A stretch of DNA of 64,000 bases from Pseudomonas sp. GV071. Its GTDB lineage: Bacteria; Pseudomonadota; Gammaproteobacteria; Pseudomonadales; Pseudomonadaceae. The stretch spans positions 62,001 to 126,000 of the forward strand of contig NZ_QAOJ01000003.1 in assembly GCF_003050835.1 (NCBI RefSeq), read 5' to 3'. Below are positions 47,326-56,400 of this stretch, piece after piece. Position numbers and translations under genes: made by a program. The notes under the pieces are model-generated. The model had not been told where the DNA came from. It saw nothing but the letters and a program-made list of their open reading frames with translations, and searched no databases. Numbering within the stretch: position 1 is the first letter of the stretch; every line of letters starts with the position of its first letter.

Positions 47326-47341
47326 TGGCAAGATCCTTGCC
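47326..47341 (+). promoter_or_regulatory. Sigma-54 (-24/-12) promoter candidate for the adhesin gene
   Basis: TGGCAAGATCCTTGCC has the invariant GG and GC with exactly 10 bases between them, and the flanking TGGCA / TTGC of the RpoN consensus. Transcription would start near 47352, leaving a leader of about 78 bases to the ATG at 47430. Confidence 0.6.
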
Positions 47342-47429
47342 TGAATAGGGGTCAGCCGCTCGACCGCTTCACCTAACCGACCTTATTTGCACTGCCGTTT
47401 GCCTGAAGCTTCCCAGGGAGAGTCACTAC

Positions 47430-50400
47430 ATGAGCACCGTCGTCGCCATCGTTAAAAGCATTGTTGGCCAAGTCATCGCAACGTCCGCCGAGGGCGCTCA
47501 TCGCGTGCTGGTCGAAGGTGACCGACTCTTTGTAGGTGACACGCTGGATACCGGTGCAGGCGGCATGGTGACCCTGGAATTGACCGACGGGCGGACCCTT
47601 GATCTCGGTCGCGGCACCCAGTGGAGCAGCGCGGACAGCGCCAGCGAAAGCACCCAAACCGCTGCGCAGAGCCCTGCCGATGCCCACGCCGAAGTGCTGG
47701 ACGTGCAACGTGCGATCGCCGCCGGTGCCGACCCGACCCAAGACCTTGCCCCTACCGCAGCCGGTCCGGGTGCCGGTGGTGCGGGCGGCGGCGCCGCGGG
47801 TGGCAGCCACAGCTTCGTGTTGTTGAGCGAAACCGCAGGCGCGGTGCAGCCGGACATCGGCATCGCCTTCACCGACCCGGCAGGCGGTGATGCGGTCGTT
47901 CAGGAACAGGCCTTCAGCACCGATCAGAATCGCGCGCCGACCTTCACCGATGCCGCCGGAAATGATGCAACACCGACAATAAATGTCACTACCGACGAAG
48001 ACACCGTTTACAACGGCGCCTTCAGCGCCACCGATAACAACGGCGACGCATTGACCTATGCCATCGTTGGCGGCGGCACCAGCCACGGTTCCTTGACGGT
48101 CTCCCCGCAGGGCGTGTGGGTCTATACCCCGGCCACTAACTACAACGGCCCGGACAGTTTCCAGGTGGTGGTCACCGACGGCCGTGGCGGCAGCGACACC
48201 CTCACCGTGAACATTGGCGTCAACCCGGTGAACGATGCGCCGATTGCCGACCCGGCAGCCGCCAGTGCTACTGAAGACGGCACCATCGTCAGCGGCCAAC
48301 TGACCGCCAGCGATGTCGACAGCGGCGACACCCAGACCTTCACCCTGCAAACCGGCGTCACCGCGCCAGCCGGCTTTACCCTCAACAGCGACGGCACCTG
48401 GTCCATCGACCCGAGCAACGCGGCCTATCAAAGCCTGGGTGCCGGCGAGCAGTTGACCATCAGTGTGCCGTTCACCGTCACCGACAGCGGCGGCCTGAGC
48501 AGCAACAACGTGCTAACCCTGACCATCACCGGCGTCAACGACGCGCCCGTGGTCAGCGGCACCGTCGCCGTCACCCAGACCGAAGACGACGCCAGCTTCA
48601 GCGTGGACCTGCTGAGCAACGCCAGCGACACCGACAACGGTGACTCACTCAGCGTGACCAACGTTGCCCAGTCCGGCAGTGGCGATGCCTCCGGCGTGAC
48701 CATCAACGCCGATGGCACCCTGAGTGTGAACCCCAACGCCTACAACTACCTGGCCGTTGGCGAAAGCGTCACCCTCACCTACACCTACAACGTGGTCGAC
48801 CTGAACGGCGGCAGCACCCCTGCCAGCGCCACCATCACCATTGATGGCGTCAACGATGCGCCCGTGGTCAGCTCGGCCGTCAGCGCCACCTTCAGCGAAG
48901 ATGCCGCGACGCAGACCATCAACCTGCTGCAGAACGCCACCGACGTCGACCTCAGCGACGCCCTCAGCGTGGCCAACCTGCAAGAAACCAGCGGCGGCAA
49001 TACCAGCGGTGTAACGCTCAATAGCGACGGCACCCTGAACGTCAACCCGAACGCCTACACCTACCTGGCGGCCGGTCAGACCCTGACCCTGAGTTATACC
49101 TACAACGTGATCGACGGTAATGGTGGCGTGACCCCGACCGCCGCCACCCTGACCATCACCGGCCAGAACGATGCGCCGGTGGCCGTCGCCGATGTGAAAT
49201 CGGGCAACGAAGACAGCGTGATCACCGGCAACGTCATCGACAATGACACCGACGTGGATAGCGGCGCTGTGCTGAGCGTGTCCAAATTCAGCATCTCGGT
49301 CGGCCCGCTGACCTTCAGTGCGAACGCCGGTGAAAGCCTGAACGTTGGCGTGGGCAAGCTCGTTATCGGCGCCGACGGCAACTTCACCTTTACCCCGGTT
49401 GCCAACTACAACGGCCCGGTGCCGACCGTCACCTACACGCTCACCGACGGTACCGCCACCAGCACCGCCACACTGAACATCACCGTCAACCCGGTTAACG
49501 ACGCGCCGTTCATTACCGCACCCACCACGGTGCAAGTGACCAACGAAGACACCAGCAAAGTGTTCTCCGTGCTGCGCGGCAACAGCATCGCCACCGGTGA
49601 TATCGACAGCGCCAGCCTGACCACCAAATTGAGCGTCGAGCACGGCACCCTGACCCTCGGCCCACTGGCCGGCGGCGTGACCGTCGTCGGCAATGGCACC
49701 GGCAGCCTGACGCTGGTTGGCAGCTCGGCGGCCATCAGCGCCGCCCTGCAAGGCCTGACCTACAAGCCGACCGCCGACTACAACGGCACCGACCTGCTGA
49801 AAGTCAGCAGCAGCGATGGCACCGCGACCAGCAACACCAGCGTGGCCATTCGTGTGGAGCCCGTGGGTGATATCCGCGCCGATGCCGTCAGCGTCAACGA
49901 AGACAACAGCATCACCTTCAACCCCGTGACGGGCGCAGGTGGCGGCACCGCCGACACCTTCAGCAACCCGGACCGCGCGATCACCGCCGTCGGCCCGACC
50001 CAACATGGCGGTACGGCGACACTCAACCCGGACGGCACTGTCACCTACGCCCCGGCCCCGAACTACAACGGCACCGACACCTTCACCTACACCGTGACCT
50101 CCGGCGGCGTGACTGAAACCGCCACCGTTACCGTCACCGTTCGCCCCGTCAACGATGCCGCCGTGCTCGGCTCCGCCGACGTACGCGTCGCCGAAACCGA
50201 CAGCCCCGTCTCCACCGGCGGCACGCTGACCATCAGCGATATCGACAGCCCGGCCACCTTCACCCCGCAAACCAACGTGGCCGGCACCTACGGCACGTTC
50301 AGCATCAACGCGGCTGGGGTGTGGACCTTCACCGCCAACTCGGCCTTCAATGAATTGAGCGCTGGCCAGAGCGTTAGCGACTCTTTCAACGTCACCAGCG

Positions 50401-53400
50401 CCGATGGCACCCCGACCACCGTCAAGGTCACCATCAACGGCACCAACGATGCTCCGGTTGCCAGCAGCTCGGTAGTGGGCAGCGGCAGCGAAGACCCGGC
50501 CGCGCCGATTCAGGTGACCCTGGGCGGCAGCGATGTCGACGGCAGCGTGACCAGCTACTCGATCGAATCCCTGCCGGAGCACGGCACCCTGTACGCCAAT
50601 GCCGAGGGTACTGGCGCGCTCGCCGTGGGCGCGGTGGTGACCGGCCCGGTGTACTTCGTGCCGACCGCGAACTGGGGTGGCAGCACCACCTTCGACTTCA
50701 AAGCCATCGACAACAGCGGCGCCAGCTCGGCTACCAGCAGCGCCACCATCAACGTCACCCCGGTGGCCGATGCGCCAACCCTGACCTTCGGCGGCGCCAG
50801 CCAGCTGATTTCCACCGGTTTCGAAGAAACCAGCGTATCCGGCCACAACGGCAATATCGCCGTCGGCACCCTGGGTAACGGCAACTGGCAGACCGGCAAC
50901 GGCGGCAACGCCGTCGAAATCGGTAGCGAAAGCACCTATATCTCTGGCGGCAGCGGCACCAATCAGGTGATCGAGCTGGAGCGCAACACTGGCGATGCCA
51001 GCAACCTGTTCACCACCGTCAGTGCCGATGCCGGCGAGACCTTTGTGGTGCAGTTCCAGTACTCGCCGCGCAGCGGCCAGGAAAGCAACTCGGGCATCGA
51101 CGTGTTCTGGGGCGGCGTCAAAGTCGGCACCCTGACCGGCACCACTGCCGGCCTGACCACCTACACCTACACCCTGCCCGCCGCTGCGGCTGGCAACTAC
51201 ACCCTGGAATTCCGCGCCACCGACAGCAATTCGCTGGGCGGCCTGCTGGACAACATCAGCGTGTCGTCGCAGCCCAACGTCGGCCTGGAAGACCACGCGA
51301 TCAAGCTGTCGAGCATCAGCGCGGCAGTTACCGACACCGACGGCTCGGAAAGCATCACCAAAATCACCATCGACGACGCCCCGGCCGGCTCGATCATCAG
51401 CGATGGCAACGGCAACAGCGTGACCAGCACCGGCGCGCCGATTGATATCACCAGTTGGAACAAGGGCACCCTGACCCTTACCCCGCCACAGGACTTCAAC
51501 GGTTCCATCGTCCTGCACGTCAGCGCCACCTCCAGCGAAGCCACGGGCGGCAGCGCCACCACCACCCTGCCGCTGACCGTCACCGTGCTGCCGGACAACG
51601 ATGCACCGACCACCGCCAATCAGAGCCTGACCACCGCCGAAGAAACCCCGCTGAATGGCGTGGTAACCGGCAGCGACATCGACGGCGACACTCTGGCTTA
51701 CACCCTGAAGCCAGGCAGCGAGCCGGCTCACGGTTCGGTCATCGTCAACGCGAATGGCACCTTCACCTACACCCCAGGTGCCGACTACAACGGCCCGGAC
51801 AGCTTCACCGTCACCGTTGCCGATGGCAAAGGCGGTACCGTCGATAGCGTCATCAGCATCGGCGTAACACCAGGTAACGACGCCCCAATCACCAGCAACC
51901 AGTCGCTGAGCACAGTGGAAGACACGCCACTGACTGGCACTGTGACCGGCTCCGACAACGATGGCGACAGCCTGACCTACACCCTGAAGCCCGGCAGCGA
52001 GCCTGCTAATGGTTCAGTCACGGTCAACACCAACGGCACCTTCACCTACACCCCGGCCGCCAACTACAACGGCCCGGACAGCTTCACCGTTACCGTTTCT
52101 GACGGCAAAGGTGGCACCGTTGATAGCGTGATCAGCGTCGGCGTAACGCCGGGCAACGATGCACCAACTACCGCCAACCAAAGTCTCAGCACCGCTGAAG
52201 ATACCCCGCTGACTGGCGCCGTTACCGGCAACGACATTGATGGCGACAGCCTGACCTACACTCTGGCCACCGGCCCGGCGAACGGCAGCCTGACGCTGAA
52301 TGCCAACGGCACCTTCACCTACACGCCAAGCGCCAACTACAACGGCAACGACAGCTTCACCGTGAAAGTGGCCGACCCCAGCGGCGCGTTTGTAAACAGC
52401 GTGATCAGCATCGGCGTGACCCCAACCAACGACGCACCGACCAGCAGCAACCAGTCGCTGACCACCGCCGAAGACACCCCGTTGACGGGCACCGTTACCG
52501 GCAACGACATTGATGGCGACAGCCTGACCTACACCCTGGCCACCGGTCCGGCGAACGGCAGCCTGACGCTCAATGCCAACGGCACTTTCACCTACACGCC
52601 GACCGCCAACTACAACGGCAGCGACAGCTTCACCGTGAAAGTGGCCGACCCCAGCGGCGCGTTTGTGAACAGCGTGATCAGCATCGGCGTGACCCCAACC
52701 AACTATGCACCGACCAGCAGCAACCAGTCGCTGACCACCGCCGAAGACACTGCCTTGACCGGCACCATCGTCGGCAACGATGTCGATGGCGATGCGCTGA
52801 CCTACACCCTGGCCACCGGCCCGGCCAACGGCAGCCTGACACTGAATGCCAACGGCACCTTCACCTACACGCCAAGCGCCAACTACAACGGCAGCGATAG
52901 CTTCACCGTGAAAGTGGCCGACCCGAGCGGCGCGTTTGTGAACAGCGTGATCAGCATCGGTGTGACCCCAACCAACGACGCGCCGACCAGCAGCAACCAG
53001 TCGCTGACCACCGCCGAAGACACTGCCTTGACCGGCACCATCGTCGGCAACGATATCGATGGCGATGCCCTGACCTACACCCTGGCCACCGGCCCGGCCA
53101 ACGGCAGCCTGACGCTGAATGCCAACGGCACTTTCACCTACACCCCGACTGCCAACTACAACGGCAGCGACAGCTTCACGGTGAAAGTGGCCGACCCGAG
53201 CGGCGCGTTTGTGAACAGCGTGATCAGCATCGGCGTAACCCCGGCCAACGACGCACCGACCAGCAGCAACCAGTCGCTGACCACCGCCGAAGACACTGCC
53301 TTGACCGGCACCATCGTCGGCAACGACGTCGATGGCGATACCCTGACCTACACCCTGGCCACCGGCCCGGCCAACGGCAGTCTGACGCTGAATGCCAACG

Positions 53401-56400
53401 GCACTTTCACCTACACCCCGACTGCTAACTACAACGGCAGCGACAGCTTCACGGTGAAAGTGGCCGACCCGAGCGGCGCGTTTGTAAACAGCGTGATCAG
53501 CATCGGCGTGACCCCGACCAACGACGCACCGACCAGCAGCAACCAGTCGCTGACTACTGCCGAAGACACTGCTTTGACCGGCACCATCGTCGGCAACGAT
53601 GTCGATGGCGATACCCTGACCTACACCCTCGGCACCGGCCCGGCCCACGGCAGCCTGACGCTGAACGCCAACGGCACCTTCACCTACACCCCGACTGCCA
53701 ATTACAACGGCAGCGACACATTCACGGTGAAAGTGGCGGACCCAAGCGGCGCATCGGTCGACAGCGTGATCAACATTGGCGTGACGCCGGTGAACGATGC
53801 ACCCGTAGCAGTTGCCGACCACTACGTGCTGGGCCTTACCGGCCAGTACTTCGGCTATGCCCAAGGCAGCGGCGCCAACCTGGAAAACATTGCCCAGGTC
53901 GAATCCCTGATCAGCGGCAAAACCCCGAACGCGACCTTCATCGCCACCACCCTGAACTACGGTTCGGTGGCCGGCGACCTGGGCGCCGGCACGCATCTGC
54001 AGACCTTCCTCGGCAGCGATGCGGCGAGCCTGTCGGCCGACCCAGCCACCACCAGCGACGCGATCATCAAGCTCAGCGGTCAGGTGTCGTTGGATGCCGG
54101 CACCTACAGCTTCAAAGTGACCTCTGACGATGGCTTCACCCTGCGCATCGACGGGCAGACCGTGGTCAGCTTCGACGGCAACCGCGCCGCCGCCGAAACC
54201 ACGGCCAGCTACACCGTTGCCACCAGCGGCGCCCACCAGATTGAAATCATCTACTGGGACCAAGGCAGCGACGCCTCGCTGAAAGTGGAAATCAAAGGTC
54301 CAGCCGACAGCGCCTACAGCGTGCTCGGCGCCACCGGCAATACCAGCGCCCTGGTGACCAGCGAAGACCACGCCCTGACCCTCAACGCCAGCACCCTGCT
54401 ACGCAACGACACCGACGTCGATGGCGACACCCTGAGCGTCACGAGCGTGCAGAACCCGACCCACGGCAGCGTGGCGTTGAACAACAACGGCGTGATCACC
54501 TTCACCCCGGACGCCAACTACAACGGCGAAGCGACCTTCCAATACAGCATCAGCGATGGCCATGGCGGCACCAGCAACGCCACCGTGACGCTGTATGTGA
54601 CGGCGGTGAATGACGCACCGACCACCAGCAACCAGTCGCTGACCACCGCCGAAGACACTGCCTTGACCGGCACCATCGTCGGCAACGATATCGATGGCGA
54701 TGCCCTGACCTACACCCTGGCCATCGGCCCGGCGCACGGTTCGCTGACCCTCAATGCCAACGGCACTTTCACCTACACCCCGACTGCCAACTACAACGGC
54801 GCCGACAGCTTTACGGTGAAAGTGGCTGACCCGAGCGGAGCGTTCGTGAACAGCGTGATCAGCGTCGGCGTCACCCCTGTGAACGATGCACCGACCACCG
54901 CCGACCAAACCAAAACCACAGCCGAAGACACTGCCGTGAGCGGCCAGATCGTTGCCAGCGACGTTGATGGCGACACCCTGAGCTATGCCATCCGCAGTGG
55001 CACCGCCCACGGCAGCCTGGTGCTCAATACCAGCACTGGCGCCTACACCTATACCCCGACTGGTAACTACAACGGCAGCGACAGCTTCACCATCCGGGTT
55101 TCCGACGGTAAAGGCGGCACCGCCGACAGCGTGGTGAACATCAACGTCACCCCGGTCAACGATGCGCCGACCAGCAGCAACCAGTCGCTGACCACCGCCG
55201 AAGACACTGCCTTGACCGGCACCATCGTCGGCAACGATATCGATGGCGATGCCCTGACCTACACCCTGGCCACCGGCCCGGCGCACGGTTCGCTGACCCT
55301 CAATGCCAACGGCACCTTCACCTACACCCCGACTGCCAACTACAACGGCGCCGACAGCTTTACGGTGAAAGTGGCCGACCCGAGCGGCGCGTTCGTCAAC
55401 AGCGTGGTCAGCGTCGGCGTCACCCCGGTGAACGATGCACCGACCACCTCGAACTACACCAAGACCACGACCGAAGACACCGCCGTCACCGGTCAGGTGG
55501 TTGGCAGCGATGTCGACAACGACACCCTGAGCTACGCGGTGAAAACCGCAGCGGCCCATGGCACCGTGGTCCTCAACACCACCACTGGCGCTTACACCTA
55601 CACCCCGGCTACCAACTACAACGGCGCCGACAGCTTCACCGTGCAGGTTTCCGACGGTAAAGGCGGCTTGGTCGACAGCCTGGTGAGCATCAACGTCACC
55701 CCGGTGAACGATGCCCCGACTACCACCAACCAGTCGCTGACCACCAACGAAGACACCCCGCTGAGCGGCAGCATCGTTGGCAACGACGTGGACGGCGACA
55801 CCCTGGCCTACAGCCTGACCACCGGCCCGGCCCACGGCACCCTGACCCTCAACGCCAACGGCACCTTCACCTACACCCCGACTGCCAACTACAACGGCAG
55901 CGACAGCTTCACGGTGAAAGTGGCCGACCCGAGCGGTGCGTTTGTGAGCAGCGTGATCAGCGTTGGCGTCACCCCGGTGAACGACGCGCCGGTCGCAGTC
56001 GCGGACAAATACACCACCGGCCTCACTGGCCAGTACTTCGGTTATGCACAGGGCAGCGGCGACAACCTGGCCACCATCGCCCAAGTGGAATCGCTGATTG
56101 CCGGCAAAACGCCGAACGCGACCTTTATTGCCACCACGCTGAACTACGGCAACGGTGTGACCACCGACCTGGGTGCCGGTACCAACCTGCAGACCTTCCT
56201 CGGCAACGACAAGGCCAGCCTGTCGACCGACCCGGTCACCACCACGGACGCGATCATCAAGCTCAGCGGCCAGGTCAGCCTGGCGGCCGGTAACTACACC
56301 TTCAAGGTGACCTCGGACGACGGTTTCATTCTGCGTATCGACGGTCAGGAGGTGGTCAAGTTCGACGGCAACCGCGGCGCTGCTGCCACCACCGCCAACT

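Larger units (their letters stand above)
47060..47429. other. Divergent promoter region of lapE and the giant adhesin gene
   Basis: 370 bases, distinctly AT-richer than the surrounding DNA. It contains two FleQ-box-like sequences and a sigma-54 promoter element (listed separately), plus TTGACG/TTGACA motifs at about 47299-47317 that could serve a sigma-70 promoter. The adhesin ATG is preceded by GGGAG. Confidence 0.7.
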
